A stretch of DNA of 17,843 bases from an uncultured Eubacteriales bacterium (GCA_900556935.1 USQL01000046.1:1-17843), one strand, 5' to 3'. Shown: positions 1 to 9,601, counted from the first letter of the stretch. Program-made: numbers and translations. Notes: generated from the letters alone by a model not told the origin.

Positions 1-390
1 CAGGTGGTGCTGCCCCTGCTGGAAAGCGACCTGCTCACCGTCATGCAGGCCACCACCAACGGCACCCTGGCCCAGACCGAGGTGAAGTTCTCGGAGAAAA
101 ACGCCTGCTGCGTCATTCTGGCATCCAAGGGCTACCCTGTGTCCTACCAAAAGGGCTTTCCCATTACCATGACCCAGGAGGCCGCGAAGCACACCTATGT
201 AGCCGGTGCCAAGCTGGATGGGGAAGGGAAGCTCCTGACCTCCGGCGGACGGGTCACCGGCACCACCGCCGTGGCCGATACCCTGGAAGAGGCCATTCGG
301 GAGGCCTACCGGCTTTCTGATGGGGTGCGTTTTGAAAACGCCTATCGCAGAAGCGACATTGGCCGACGGGCTTTGCAGGCCCTGAAATAA
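1..390 (+). CDS. purD: Phosphoribosylamine--glycine ligase (GARS), C-terminal part
   Basis: This is the 3' end of purD; the start lies upstream of the window. The enzyme joins 5-phosphoribosylamine to glycine using ATP, the second step of de novo purine synthesis, in the cytoplasm. The visible 129 residues cover the end of the ATP-grasp domain (QVVLPLLESDL) and the small C-terminal GARS domain, with the family-typical stretches CCVILASKGYP, SYQKGFPI and LTSGGRVTGTTAVADTLEEA. The protein ends in RRSDIGRRAL, as PurD proteins usually do. Only 19 nt separate its stop from purL, so the two are almost certainly co-transcribed as the tail of a pur operon. Identification rests on recalled family motifs and on the neighbouring purL. 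Confidence 0.93.
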   Translation, partial: QVVLPLLESDLLTVMQATTNGTLAQTEVKFSEKNACCVILASKGYPVSYQKGFPITMTQEAAKHTYVAGAKLDGEGKLLTSGGRVTGTTAVADTLEEAIREAYRLSDGVRFENAYRRSDIGRRALQALK

Positions 391-409
391 ACAAAAGGGG
401 ACAAGACAA

Positions 410-3400
410 ATGGTTTATCGAGTATATGTAGAGAAAAAGCCGGGCCAGACCCACGAGGCCCAGAGCCTTTTAAAGGAAATCCGGGACTTTTTGGGGATCC
501 AAAGCCTGACCGGGCTCCGGGTGCTGAACCGCTATGACGCGGAAAACATGGAGCAGCCGCTTTTTGACTACGCCGTCAACACGGTTTTCTCCGAGCCCCA
601 GGTGGACGATGTGCGCTTTGAGGTCCCCACGGGGGATGCGGTCTTTGCCGTAGAGCCTCTGCCCGGCCAGTATGACCAGCGGGCCGACTCCGCTGCCCAG
701 TGCATCCAGATTATCTCCCAGGGAAACCGCCCTAATGTCCGCACCGCCAAGGTCTATGTGCTCTCCGGCAAGCTCACTGGGGAAGAGATTGCCGCCATTA
801 AAAAATATGTCATCAACGCAGTGGAAAGCCGGGAAGCCTCCCTGGAAATGCCGGAGACCCTGGCCATTGACTATGCCGCCCCCACAACGGTTGCCACGGT
901 AGAGGGCTTTGTTTCCATGGACGAGGCGGCGCTGGAGGCGCTGCTGGACAGGCTGGGCCTTGCCATGGATTTGGACGACCTGAAATTCCTGCAGGCCTAC
1001 TTCCGGGATACCGAGCACCGGGACCCCACCATTACGGAAATCCGGGTGGTGGATACCTACTGGTCCGACCACTGCCGCCATACCACCTTCTCCACCCATC
1101 TGGAGAACATCACCATTCACGACCCCGCCGTGCAGGCGGCCTATGAAGAATATCTTGCCGCCCGGGTGGCGGTCTACGGGGAGGAAAAGGCAGCCGCACG
1201 GCCCCAGACCCTGATGGACATTGCCACCATCGGTGCCAAATACCTGAAAAAGCAGGGCCTTCTTCCGGAGCTGGACGAGAGCGAGGAGATCAACGCCTGC
1301 TCCATCCACGTCACCGCTGCGGTGAACGGCGAGGACCAGGACTGGCTTCTGATGTTCAAAAACGAGACCCACAACCATCCCACGGAGATTGAGCCCTTCG
1401 GCGGCGCGGCCACCTGCATCGGCGGCTGCATCCGGGACCCCCTGTCCGGCCGGGCCTATGTGCACCAGGCCATGCGTGTCACCGGTGCCGGTGACCCCCG
1501 GACCCCCTTGAAGGACACCCTGCCCGGGAAGCTGCCCCAGCGGAAGCTGTGCCAGACCGCCGCCGCGGGCTATTCCTCCTACGGCAACCAGATTGGTCTG
1601 GCCACCGGCCATGTGGCCGAGCTCTACCATGAGGGCTTTGTTGCCAAGCGTCTGGAGTGCGGCGCGGTGGTTGCCGCGGCCCCTGCTAAAAATGTCCGCC
1701 GGGAGTGCCCGGAGGCCGGGGACGTGGTGATTCTGCTGGGTGGCCGCACGGGCCGGGACGGCATTGGCGGCGCTACCGGCTCCTCCAAGAGCCACAATAT
1801 GAAGTCCCTGACCACCATGGCCTCCGAGGTCCAGAAGGGCAACGCCCCGGAGGAGCGGAAGATTCAGCGGCTGTTCCGGGACGGGAAGGTCACCCGCCTG
1901 ATTAAGCGCTGCAATGACTTCGGCGCGGGCGGCGTGTCCGTGGCCATTGGCGAGCTGGCCGACGGTCTGCGGATTGATCTGGATGCCGTGCGGAAGAAGT
2001 ACGAGGGACTGGACGGCACGGAGCTGGCCATTTCCGAGTCCCAGGAGCGGATGGCCGTAGTGGTTGCCCCGGAGGATGTGGATGCCTTTATCGCCGCGGC
2101 GGAAAAGGAGAATCTGGAAGCTTACCGGGTGGCCGTGGTCACGCGGGAGCCCCGGATGGTCATGACCTGGAAGGGGCACGAGATTGCAAACCTGTCCCGG
2201 GAATTCCTGAATACCAACGGCGCTGTGAAGCACGCCGATGTAGAGGTGCCGGATGCCGGCCGTCCCTTTGGCGTGATTCATGACGAGCCCGTTTCCCTGC
2301 GGAAAATTGCCTCCCAGCTGAAATTTGCCTCCCAGCGGGGCCTTGTGGAGCGATTCGATGCCACCATCGGCGCGGGCTCTCTTCTGATGCCCTTCGGCGG
2401 CAAGAACCAGGCCACCCCGGCTCAGGCCATGGCCGCCAAGCTGCCGGTGCTGCCGGGAGAAACTACGGATGCCGCCAGCGTTATGGCCTGGGGCTGCGAC
2501 CCGGACCTGTTGAGCGCCGACCCCTTTGTGGGGGCCAGAAGCGCCGTGGTCTCCTCCATGGCCAAGATTGTGGCCGCGGGCGCGGACTACAAAAAGGCCT
2601 ACCTGACCCTGCAGGAGTTCTTTGAAAAGCTGAGAACCGAGCCTCTGCGCTGGGGCAAGCCCTTCGAGGCGCTGCTGGGCGCGCTGTCCGCCCAGATTGG
2701 CCTGGGTGCCGCGGCCATCGGCGGCAAGGACTCCATGTCCGGTACGTTCCTGGATAAGGATGTACCCCCCACGGTGATTTCCTTTGCCATCGCCCCGGTG
2801 AAGGCGGAAGAGGTCATCTCTCCGGAATTTAAGGAAGCGGGCCACCCGGTCTACTTCTTCCCCGTCACCGGCCCTGACTACGATGCCATGAAGTCCACCT
2901 GGGAGCGGTTCCACGGGCTGTGCCTGGCCGGGAAGGTCAAGGCGGCCTATGCGGTGGATGCCGGAGGCACGGCGGAGGCCGTTATGAAGATGTCCTTCGG
3001 CAATTCCATCGGTTTTGCGGAAAAGACGGACGCTGTCAAGTATGACGGCCCCTTCTACGGCTCTATTATTGCCGAGCTGACGGAGGACTGCGATTTCGGT
3101 GAGAAAATCGGTCAGACCACCCTGGAGCCCGTGATTCATTACGGCCATGACAGCGTCTCTATTGAGGAGCTGTACGCCCTGAATACCGCCGTTCTGGAAA
3201 AGGTCTATCCCACCAAGACTGAGGAGACCAAGGCACCCATTCCCGCCTTTGATTACAAGGCATCGGCCTATCCCGCCCCTGCCGTCAAGACGGCAAGACC
3301 CAAGGTCCTGATTCCCGTCTTCCCCGGTACCAACTGCGAGTATGATTCCGCCCGGGCGGTTCTGGCCGCGGGGGCGGAGGCGGACATTGCGGTCATCCGC

Positions 3401-4096
3401 AATCTGACCGCCGAGGATGTGGCCAGGTCTGTGGAGGATGTGGCGAAGAGAATTGCCGACAGCCAGATGATTTTCATCCCCGGCGGCTTCTCCGGCGGCG
3501 ACGAGCCCGACGGCTCCGCCAAATTCATTACCGCCTTCTTCCGAAATCCCGCCATCAAGGAGCAGGTGACAAAGCTTCTGGAGGAGCGGGACGGCCTGAT
3601 GTGCGGTATCTGCAACGGCTTCCAGGCACTCATAAAGCTGGGCCTGGTGCCCTACGGCAAGATCATCGACACCGACGCAAGCTGCCCCACCCTGACCTTC
3701 AATACCATTGGCCGCCACCAGAGCCGGATTGTAAGGACCCGTGTTGCCTCCAATAAGTCCCCTTGGCTGCGACTGACCCAGGTTGGGGACGTGTACAATG
3801 TGCCCATTTCCCACGGCGAGGGCAAGTTCCTGGCAAGCGAGGAGCTGGTAAAACAGCTGGCGGAAAACGGCCAGATTGCCACCCAGTATGTGGATTTGGA
3901 GAATAGGCCCACCATGGATACCGCTTTCAATCCCAATGGCTCTCTGTACGCCATCGAGGGCATTACCTCTCCGGACGGCCGGGTCTTTGGCAAGATGGGC
4001 CACAGCGAGCGCATTGGCGCGGGGCTGTACCGCAACGTCCCCGGGCAGTACGATATCCGCATGTTTGAGGCCGCGGTGCATTATTTCCGCGGATAA
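410..4096 (+). CDS. purL: Phosphoribosylformylglycinamidine synthase, single-chain large form
   Basis: This 1228-residue enzyme converts FGAR, glutamine and ATP to FGAM, the fourth step of purine synthesis. It is the fused type, with synthetase and glutaminase in one chain, rather than the three-part PurS/PurL/PurQ form of Bacillus. The synthetase half shows VVDTYWSDHCRHTTF (about residues 215-230), the nucleotide-binding stretch KNETHNHPTEIEPFGGAA and, later, AAIGGKDSMSG. The C-terminal class I glutaminase domain begins near PKVLIPVFPGTNCEYD. It carries GGFSGGDEPDGSA, the nucleophile motif CGICNGFQ with Cys1068 as the likely catalytic cysteine, ISHGEGKF, and the late His/Glu signature in GKMGHSER. 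An AAGGGG ribosome binding site at 395-400 lies 9 nt before the ATG. The length fits the clostridial long PurL family. It follows purD by 19 nt and is followed by a terminator-like hairpin, so it probably ends the operon. Confidence 0.96.
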   Translation: MVYRVYVEKKPGQTHEAQSLLKEIRDFLGIQSLTGLRVLNRYDAENMEQPLFDYAVNTVFSEPQVDDVRFEVPTGDAVFAVEPLPGQYDQRADSAAQCIQIISQGNRPNVRTAKVYVLSGKLTGEEIAAIKKYVINAVESREASLEMPETLAIDYAAPTTVATVEGFVSMDEAALEALLDRLGLAMDLDDLKFLQAYFRDTEHRDPTITEIRVVDTYWSDHCRHTTFSTHLENITIHDPAVQAAYEEYLAARVAVYGEEKAAARPQTLMDIATIGAKYLKKQGLLPELDESEEINACSIHVTAAVNGEDQDWLLMFKNETHNHPTEIEPFGGAATCIGGCIRDPLSGRAYVHQAMRVTGAGDPRTPLKDTLPGKLPQRKLCQTAAAGYSSYGNQIGLATGHVAELYHEGFVAKRLECGAVVAAAPAKNVRRECPEAGDVVILLGGRTGRDGIGGATGSSKSHNMKSLTTMASEVQKGNAPEERKIQRLFRDGKVTRLIKRCNDFGAGGVSVAIGELADGLRIDLDAVRKKYEGLDGTELAISESQERMAVVVAPEDVDAFIAAAEKENLEAYRVAVVTREPRMVMTWKGHEIANLSREFLNTNGAVKHADVEVPDAGRPFGVIHDEPVSLRKIASQLKFASQRGLVERFDATIGAGSLLMPFGGKNQATPAQAMAAKLPVLPGETTDAASVMAWGCDPDLLSADPFVGARSAVVSSMAKIVAAGADYKKAYLTLQEFFEKLRTEPLRWGKPFEALLGALSAQIGLGAAAIGGKDSMSGTFLDKDVPPTVISFAIAPVKAEEVISPEFKEAGHPVYFFPVTGPDYDAMKSTWERFHGLCLAGKVKAAYAVDAGGTAEAVMKMSFGNSIGFAEKTDAVKYDGPFYGSIIAELTEDCDFGEKIGQTTLEPVIHYGHDSVSIEELYALNTAVLEKVYPTKTEETKAPIPAFDYKASAYPAPAVKTARPKVLIPVFPGTNCEYDSARAVLAAGAEADIAVIRNLTAEDVARSVEDVAKRIADSQMIFIPGGFSGGDEPDGSAKFITAFFRNPAIKEQVTKLLEERDGLMCGICNGFQALIKLGLVPYGKIIDTDASCPTLTFNTIGRHQSRIVRTRVASNKSPWLRLTQVGDVYNVPISHGEGKFLASEELVKQLAENGQIATQYVDLENRPTMDTAFNPNGSLYAIEGITSPDGRVFGKMGHSERIGAGLYRNVPGQYDIRMFEAAVHYFRG

Positions 4097-4102
4097 CCCT
4101 TG

Positions 4103-4135
4103 CACCCCAGACGCTTTGCGCGCCTGGGGTGTTTG
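4103..4135 (+). terminator. Hairpin after purL, probable operon terminator
   Basis: The 8-bp perfect stem CACCCCAG (4103-4110) / CTGGGGTG (4124-4131) with a 13-nt loop begins 6 nt after the purL stop codon. Only a short T run follows (gTTTgcc), so intrinsic termination may be weak. Position and stem strength support a terminator for the pur operon. Confidence 0.6.
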
Positions 4136-4182
4136 CCATTCTGCGAAACCTTGGGAATTTGGCGGCAGTACAAAAAAACTCC

Positions 4183-4211
4183 TTGACTTCTAAGGGATTT
4201 TTTCGCATAAT
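4183..4211 (+). promoter_or_regulatory. SigA-type promoter of the repeat-protein gene
   Basis: A -35 TTGACT (4183-4188) and a -10 CATAAT (4206-4211) are separated by exactly 17 nt, each one base off consensus. The expected transcription start is near 4218, which gives a 5' leader of about 68 nt before the ATG at 4286. The leader shows no obvious riboswitch or strong hairpin. Confidence 0.7.
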
Positions 4212-4285
4212 AGGCTTTATGGGCGTTTGCAGAAATTGTAAATTACGGCTGTGAATCCCAAAAAAGGATTAGGAGATAACGTATT

Positions 4286-5839
4286 ATGAAAAAAGCCGGA
4301 ATCAGATGGCTTTGTATTGCCGTTGCGGCGGTGGTTGCGCTGGTTGCCGCGGCGGGGCTTTTTGTGACCCTGGACCGTCGGGTGATTGTGGACGGAAAGC
4401 TCTATCCTAAGGGACAGGCGGTGCTGGACCTGCGGGGAACGGAGCTGAAAGCCGAATCCTACGACAAGCTGGTGAAAAAGCTCCCCGGGTCTACGGTGCT
4501 TTGGGATGTTCCCTTCCAGGGAACGACCTACCCCAGCTTTACGGAGGAGCTGACGGTTTCTACATTGTCTTCCGAGGATGAGGCACGGCTTAGCTATTTT
4601 CCCCAGCTGAAAATCCTGGACGGAACAAACTGCCAGGATTATGAAACGCTTTCCAAGGCGTTTCGGGACTATCCCGATTGCCAGGTGGTCTACTCCGTCC
4701 CCATTGACGGCGTGGATTATCCCAGCACCGCCAAGACCGTGACCTTGGAAAATCTGACCCAGGAGGATGTGGGGATGCTCTCCTATCTTCCGGAATTGGA
4801 GACGGTGGACGGGACCGGATGCGCCGACTACTTATTGCTCCAGCAGCTCCAGCAGGACCGGACCGACCTGACGGTGGACTATGCCATCACCGTTGGCGGG
4901 GTGACCTTCGAAACGGATGTAACGCTTCTGGAGGCTACCGGTGCCACCTACGACGAGCTGGAGGGGGCCGTTTCCGTGATGCACGACCTGACGGAAATCC
5001 GGCTGACGAATCCCGCCGCCACCGGAGAGGAGCTTCTGGCTCTGCGGGAGAATCACCCGGAGCTTACCGTCCACTGGACTGTGAACATCGGCACCGGAAG
5101 CTTTGAGGATGATGCCGAGGAGGTGGACATTTCCGGCACCGCGCTGGAGAGCACGGAGGTGGCCAAGCGCTATGCCGCCTATTTCCCGAACCTTACGAAG
5201 CTGATTATGTCCGACTGCGGCATCGACGATGAGACCATGGCCCAGTTCCGGGAGGAGATGCGGGACCGGTACAAGGTGGTCTGGACCGTGTACTTTACCA
5301 AGAAGTGCAAGGCCCGCACGGATGAAACCAGCTTCATGCCCATTAAGCAGGGCGAATGGTATTTCCAGGACAAGGACGTGGGACCGCTGAAATACTGCGA
5401 GGATATGGTTGCCATTGACATCGGCCATTCCCGGGTCCGGGATATCAGCTTTGCGGCCTACATGCCCCACCTCAAATATCTGATTCTGGCAGACACGGAT
5501 GTCCGGGACCTGAGCCCCTTAAACAACTGCAAGGAGCTGATTTGGCTGGAGGTGGGCTGGGATGCCATTGAGTCCTACGAGCCGCTCCTGGGCTGCACGG
5601 CCCTGGAGGACCTGAACATCGGCAGAACCTTTGCAGACCCCGAACCCATCAGCCAGATGACGTGGCTGAAAAACCTGTGGTGCATGGAAATCAGCGGTGC
5701 CACCCAGTACGCCTGGCGGCTGGCCCTGCCCAATACCAACATTGTGGGCAAGGGCAACGATGTCGTTGCCTACGGCTGGCGGCGGCTTCCCAACTACTAC
5801 AAGATGCGGGACGCTCTGGGCATGTATTACATGGATTGA
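4286..5839 (+). CDS. Membrane-anchored protein with five degenerate LRR-like repeats
   Basis: I do not recognise a named family. The 517-residue product starts with MKKAGIRW and a hydrophobic segment (about residues 9-27) that fits an uncleaved signal anchor or signal peptide without a lipobox, so the rest should be outside the membrane. Repeats start near residues 71, 134, 197, 262 and 331. Each opens with a V-x-[WY]-x-[VI] strand (VLWDVPF, VVYSVPI, VDYAITV, VHWTVNI, VVWTVYF). The better ones continue with a G-x-x-YPS turn, LTxED, LSYLPxLxxxDGT and a Cys. The C-terminal third (about 375-480) reads like ordinary leucine-rich repeats: LKYLILADTDVRDLSPL, LIWLEVGWDAI, LEDLNIG. An AGGAG site (4271-4275) lies 10 nt before the ATG. 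The gene forms its own transcription unit, with a promoter upstream and a shared terminator downstream. A surface binding or scaffold role is a guess; no catalytic motif is seen. Confidence 0.85.
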   Translation: MKKAGIRWLCIAVAAVVALVAAAGLFVTLDRRVIVDGKLYPKGQAVLDLRGTELKAESYDKLVKKLPGSTVLWDVPFQGTTYPSFTEELTVSTLSSEDEARLSYFPQLKILDGTNCQDYETLSKAFRDYPDCQVVYSVPIDGVDYPSTAKTVTLENLTQEDVGMLSYLPELETVDGTGCADYLLLQQLQQDRTDLTVDYAITVGGVTFETDVTLLEATGATYDELEGAVSVMHDLTEIRLTNPAATGEELLALRENHPELTVHWTVNIGTGSFEDDAEEVDISGTALESTEVAKRYAAYFPNLTKLIMSDCGIDDETMAQFREEMRDRYKVVWTVYFTKKCKARTDETSFMPIKQGEWYFQDKDVGPLKYCEDMVAIDIGHSRVRDISFAAYMPHLKYLILADTDVRDLSPLNNCKELIWLEVGWDAIESYEPLLGCTALEDLNIGRTFADPEPISQMTWLKNLWCMEISGATQYAWRLALPNTNIVGKGNDVVAYGWRRLPNYYKMRDALGMYYMD

Positions 5840-5856
5840 TTGCACGCATAGATAAA

Positions 5857-5899
5857 AAAGTCCTTCGTTTCAGGAATTCCCGAAACAAAGGACTTTCTT
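5857..5899. terminator. Bidirectional terminator between convergent genes
   Basis: The stem AAAGTCCTT (5857-5865) / AAGGACTTT (5888-5896) is extended past one mismatch by GTTTC/GAAAC, giving 14 paired bases around a 10-nt loop. T-rich sequence follows on the plus side (cTTT), and A6 at 5854-5859 provides a T6 tract on the minus side. It sits between the ends of the rightward repeat-protein gene and the leftward ABC exporter operon and probably serves both. Confidence 0.85.
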
Positions 5900-5906
5900 T
5901 CTGCCT

Positions 5907-7796
5907 TTATGTGCCCTCCTGCAATTGTTCCTTGCGGAATTGGAGGGTATAGAGCTGGTAGTACCGGCCCTTTTGGTGGAGGAGCTGCTGGTGGGTGCCA
6001 TGCTCCTGAATCTGGCCGCTGGAGAGGAGGATGATGTTGTCGGCATGCTGGATAGTGCTCAGACGGTGGGCCACAATCAGCATGGTGCCGATGTTCTTCA
6101 TCTTTTCCAGGGAGTCCTGAATCAGAACCTCGGTCTCCGTGTCGATATTGGCGGTGGCCTCGTCCAGAATCATGACGCTGGGCTTGTGGAGGATGGTCCG
6201 GGCGAAGCTCAGAAGCTGGCGCTGACCGGCGGAGAAGTTGTTGCCCTGCTCCCGGACGGTTTCGTCCAGGCCATGCTCCAGCTTTCTGATAAAGCCGTCG
6301 GCGTTGACATACCGGCAGGCCTGCCAGACCTCCTCGTCGCTGACACCGTCGGAGCGCAGAAGAAGGTTGCTGCGGATGTCTCCGGCGAACAGGAACACAT
6401 CCTGGAGCATCTGGCCAAAGTGGCGGCGCAGGGAAGAGATTTTGATGCGGCGAATATCGATGCCGTCAATGAGAATCTGGCCCTTCTGGATGTCGTAGTT
6501 CCGGCAGATGAGGCTGAGAATGGTGGATTTTCCGGAGCCGGTGGAGCCCACAAAGGCCACGGTCTGCTTGGGATAGATGTGGAAGGAAACGCCCTTCAGG
6601 ACCCACTGGCCCGGCTCATAGGCAAACCACACGTCCTTAAATTCGATTTCGCCCTTGATTTCCTCCAGCTCCATGGCATCGGGGGCATCCACCACCTCGG
6701 GAACCATATCGAGAATGGTGAAAATTTTCTCCGCCGCGGCGAAGGACTGCTCCAGCATATCAAATTGCTCGGCCAGGGCCTGGATGGGGTTAAAGAACCG
6801 GGAGATATACATATAGAAGGCGACCACAATCTCGCTGGTAATGGTCTGGCCTAAGAAGGTGGTGTTCCGGATATAGCCCTTGCAGCCGATATAGAACAAA
6901 AACAGGTTGGAGCTGACGAAGAGCATATACACCATGGGGCGGAAGATGCCGAAGACGTACATCCGGTTCAGCTGGGCCCGTTCCAGCTTTTTGCTGCGGA
7001 CCAGAAATTCGTCCATTTTCCGGTTTTCCTGGTTGAAAATCTGGGTGAGCTTCATGCCGGAGAGGTTTTCCGACAGATAGGTGTTTACGTCCGTCCGGGC
7101 GTTGTTGACGCTGCGGTGGACGTGGCGGGAAAACTTCTGGAAGACGATGGTGAAAAACACCAGGAAGGGCACAAAGCACAGGACCATCAGCGTCAGCGCG
7201 TAGTTCAGAATCAGCATCCCTCCCAGTACCCCCAGAATCACCAGGGAGTTTTTGGCGAGGGTTACCAGGATGTTGGTAAACAGGTAGCTGATGGAGTTGG
7301 GGTCGTTGGTGACTCTTGTCACCAGCTTGCCCACGGGAATCTGGTTGAGCTGGGCGTGGGAGAGCTGCTCAACATGTTCAAAGGTATCCAGACGGATTTG
7401 GGAGAGAATTTTCTGCCCAGTTTTCTGCAGAATCATGGCCTGAAAATAGGTGCAGACCATGCTCACCGCCAGGATTCCCGCGTATACCCCGACCAGCCGA
7501 TACAACTGGGAAAGGGCGAAGCTTCCCTTGATAGTGCCCTGAATCTTGGCAACCAGCAGGGGAGACACCACGTCATAGGCGATGGACACCAGCATGATGA
7601 CAAACACCAGGGCAAATTCCTTTTTATAGGGAGAAGCGTAGTGCAGGAGCCTTGCGACAATCTCCTTGTCGGACATGTGCCGCTCGCTGGTCTCGGCCCT
7701 GGTCTTCTTTTTAAGGACCAGATAGGCGCAGAGGAAAATTAAGGTAAATACGCCGATGACGGCGCAGACAATGAAAAGGGGAAGATATTCACGCAT
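5907..7796 (-). CDS. ABC exporter half-transporter, catalytic-site subunit of a heterodimer
   Basis: This 629-residue type IV ABC exporter has an N-terminal membrane domain (about residues 50-345, six helices expected, preceded by one extra hydrophobic helix at about 5-28) and a C-terminal ATPase domain. ATPase motifs are Walker A GSTGSGKST (Lys near 423), Q-loop QMLQDVFLF, signature FSAGQRQ, Walker B VMILDEATANID (Glu near 546) and H-loop VAHRLST. The catalytic Glu is present, but the signature has Ala in place of the first Gly of LSGGQ. That pattern is typical of one half of BmrC/BmrD- or TM287/288-like heterodimers. Its start overlaps the end of the upstream exporter gene by 8 nt, so the two are translationally coupled. 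Substrate is unknown; drugs, peptides or lipids are the usual possibilities in this family. Confidence 0.92.
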   Translation of the reverse strand: MREYLPLFIVCAVIGVFTLIFLCAYLVLKKKTRAETSERHMSDKEIVARLLHYASPYKKEFALVFVIMLVSIAYDVVSPLLVAKIQGTIKGSFALSQLYRLVGVYAGILAVSMVCTYFQAMILQKTGQKILSQIRLDTFEHVEQLSHAQLNQIPVGKLVTRVTNDPNSISYLFTNILVTLAKNSLVILGVLGGMLILNYALTLMVLCFVPFLVFFTIVFQKFSRHVHRSVNNARTDVNTYLSENLSGMKLTQIFNQENRKMDEFLVRSKKLERAQLNRMYVFGIFRPMVYMLFVSSNLFLFYIGCKGYIRNTTFLGQTITSEIVVAFYMYISRFFNPIQALAEQFDMLEQSFAAAEKIFTILDMVPEVVDAPDAMELEEIKGEIEFKDVWFAYEPGQWVLKGVSFHIYPKQTVAFVGSTGSGKSTILSLICRNYDIQKGQILIDGIDIRRIKISSLRRHFGQMLQDVFLFAGDIRSNLLLRSDGVSDEEVWQACRYVNADGFIRKLEHGLDETVREQGNNFSAGQRQLLSFARTILHKPSVMILDEATANIDTETEVLIQDSLEKMKNIGTMLIVAHRLSTIQHADNIILLSSGQIQEHGTHQQLLHQKGRYYQLYTLQFRKEQLQEGT

Positions 7797-9570
7797 TTTC
7801 CGCGCCTCCTTCCTGTTCCAGCCGTTGCAGGTCTACCATTTTCCGGTAGTCCCCGTTGGTTTCGTACAGCCGTTCGTGGGTATCAAAGCCCTGGATTTTT
7901 CCGCCGTCGATGAAGAGAATTTTGTCCATCCGCTCGATGGTGGAAATCCGATGGGCGATGAGGATGGTGGTCTTCCCGGCCCGGACCTCATGCAGATTGT
8001 CCAGAATCACCTTTTCCGTCTTGGTGTCCACGGCGGAGACGGAGTCATCCAGAATCAGCACGGGGGCATCCTTCATCAGGGCCCGGGCGATGGACAACCG
8101 CTGCTTTTGACCGCCGGAGACGGTCACGCCCCGTTCTCCCAGCACAGTCTGGTAGCCCAGCTGGAATTCGGAGATATTGCCGTCAATGTCCGCCAGCCTG
8201 GCCGCCCGGCGAATCTCGTCGGCGGTGGTGGTGGAGGTACCGAAGGCGATATTGTTTTCAATGGTGTCCGAGAACAGAAAGTTGTCCTGGGGCACATAGG
8301 CGCAGGCATCCCGCACAGAGCGGATGCTCAGGGTGTTCACATCCTGCCCGTCTAAAAACAGGGTGCCGTCCGGCACGTTGTAGGTTCTCAGAATCAGGTC
8401 CACCAATGTGGTCTTTCCGGAGCCGGTTCTTCCCACAAAGCCCACGCTCTGGCCGGGCTCAATGGTGCAGCTGATGTGCTCCAGGGCGGGGAACTCCCCG
8501 TCGGGGTAGGTAAAGGTCAGGTCCCGGAACTCGATGCGGCCCTTGGGGTTTTCCAGGGCGTGGACATCAGCACGGTCCACCACATTCTGGGGCGCGTCCA
8601 GGAATTCTCCGATTCGCTTCAGGGAGGCCTTGCCGCGGGAGGTCATGTCAATCAGCTCTGCCACGGCCATAATGGGCCAGATAATGGCGTTAAAGTAGCC
8701 GATGAATTCCATGAGCTGGCCCGCGTTAAACCGGCCCTGATACACAAGATAGCCGCCGTAGCCCAGGATGACGCAGATGACGCTCTCCACAAAGGTGGTG
8801 ACGAGGATTCGCATCAAAACGGAAATCTTGGTGTAGTCCACGTTGGAAACTTCACTTTCCCGGTTCAGCTTTTCAAAGGCCATCAGCTCCTTGGCCTCTT
8901 TCACAAAGGCCTTCACAACGGCGATGCCGGAAAAGCTCTCCTGGGCAAAGTCCGACATGTTGGAGAAGCACTCCTGCCGATAGTCCCATTTCTGGGTCAT
9001 GTTCCGGCCCACAATGCTGGCGCTGGCAAACAGCAGACCCATGGGAATCAGGGACAGAACGGTGAGCATATGGTCCATGGACCACATCCGCCAGATGGCC
9101 AGAGACCCCTGAATGATGGGGTCGAAGAACTGCATAAAGCCCCAGCCGTAGCACTCCTGCACCGTGTCCAGGTCGTTGGTAAAGAGGCTCATGAGATTGC
9201 CGACCTTGTTGAGCTGGTAGTACTCCCGGCTCAGGGACTCGGAGTGGCGGAACATCTTGTCCCGCAGGTCCCGCTCTACCTTGGTGGCCGCGCCGAAGAT
9301 GGTGGTCCGCCAGGTAAACCGGCCCAGGACGATGGCCAGAACAATGAAGATCATGGGCATACAGATTTTGTCCAGAAGATAATCCATGTCAAAGGCGATT
9401 TTTACACCGTCCTCCAGAATATATCCCTGGTTCATGCCGTTGATCACCGTCCGGTAAATGCCGGGAATCAGCAGCTGCAAATAGTCCACCGCGAACAGCG
9501 CCAGAAGTCCTGTCAGCAGGTACAGGGCGTACTTTCGGTAGTAGACATTGATATGCTTTCCAAAAATCAA
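7789..9570 (-). CDS. ABC exporter half-transporter, degenerate-site subunit, TTG start
   Basis: This 593-residue partner of the downstream exporter subunit has a membrane domain (about residues 12-310) followed by an ATPase domain. It shows Walker A GRTGSGKTT (Lys near 386), YVPQDNFLF, a canonical signature VSGGQKQR, Walker B VLILDDSVSAVD and H-loop LIAHRIST. Asp replaces the catalytic Glu after Walker B (near 508), so its own site should be the degenerate one, complementing the intact Glu of the partner. The reading frame is open to an ATG at 9645, but a strong leftward promoter at 9602-9630 lies inside that extension. I therefore place the start at TTG 9570, which follows a double ribosome binding site (GGAGGAGGGG, 9585-9576) and gives MIFGKHINVYYRKY, a normal exporter N-terminus. 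The gene runs divergently from a MarR regulator that may control it. Confidence 0.9.
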   Translation of the reverse strand: MIFGKHINVYYRKYALYLLTGLLALFAVDYLQLLIPGIYRTVINGMNQGYILEDGVKIAFDMDYLLDKICMPMIFIVLAIVLGRFTWRTTIFGAATKVERDLRDKMFRHSESLSREYYQLNKVGNLMSLFTNDLDTVQECYGWGFMQFFDPIIQGSLAIWRMWSMDHMLTVLSLIPMGLLFASASIVGRNMTQKWDYRQECFSNMSDFAQESFSGIAVVKAFVKEAKELMAFEKLNRESEVSNVDYTKISVLMRILVTTFVESVICVILGYGGYLVYQGRFNAGQLMEFIGYFNAIIWPIMAVAELIDMTSRGKASLKRIGEFLDAPQNVVDRADVHALENPKGRIEFRDLTFTYPDGEFPALEHISCTIEPGQSVGFVGRTGSGKTTLVDLILRTYNVPDGTLFLDGQDVNTLSIRSVRDACAYVPQDNFLFSDTIENNIAFGTSTTTADEIRRAARLADIDGNISEFQLGYQTVLGERGVTVSGGQKQRLSIARALMKDAPVLILDDSVSAVDTKTEKVILDNLHEVRAGKTTILIAHRISTIERMDKILFIDGGKIQGFDTHERLYETNGDYRKMVDLQRLEQEGGAENA

Positions 9571-9601
9571 AAAAACCCCTCCTCCGTCAAACACATCTGT
9601 C

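Noticed and set aside
470..4105. A 1211-codon open frame on the minus strand opposite purL
   Set aside because: It is a mirror of the GC-rich third codon positions of purL. The translation is low-complexity Gly/Gln/Leu-rich with no family motif, and purL is unmistakable.
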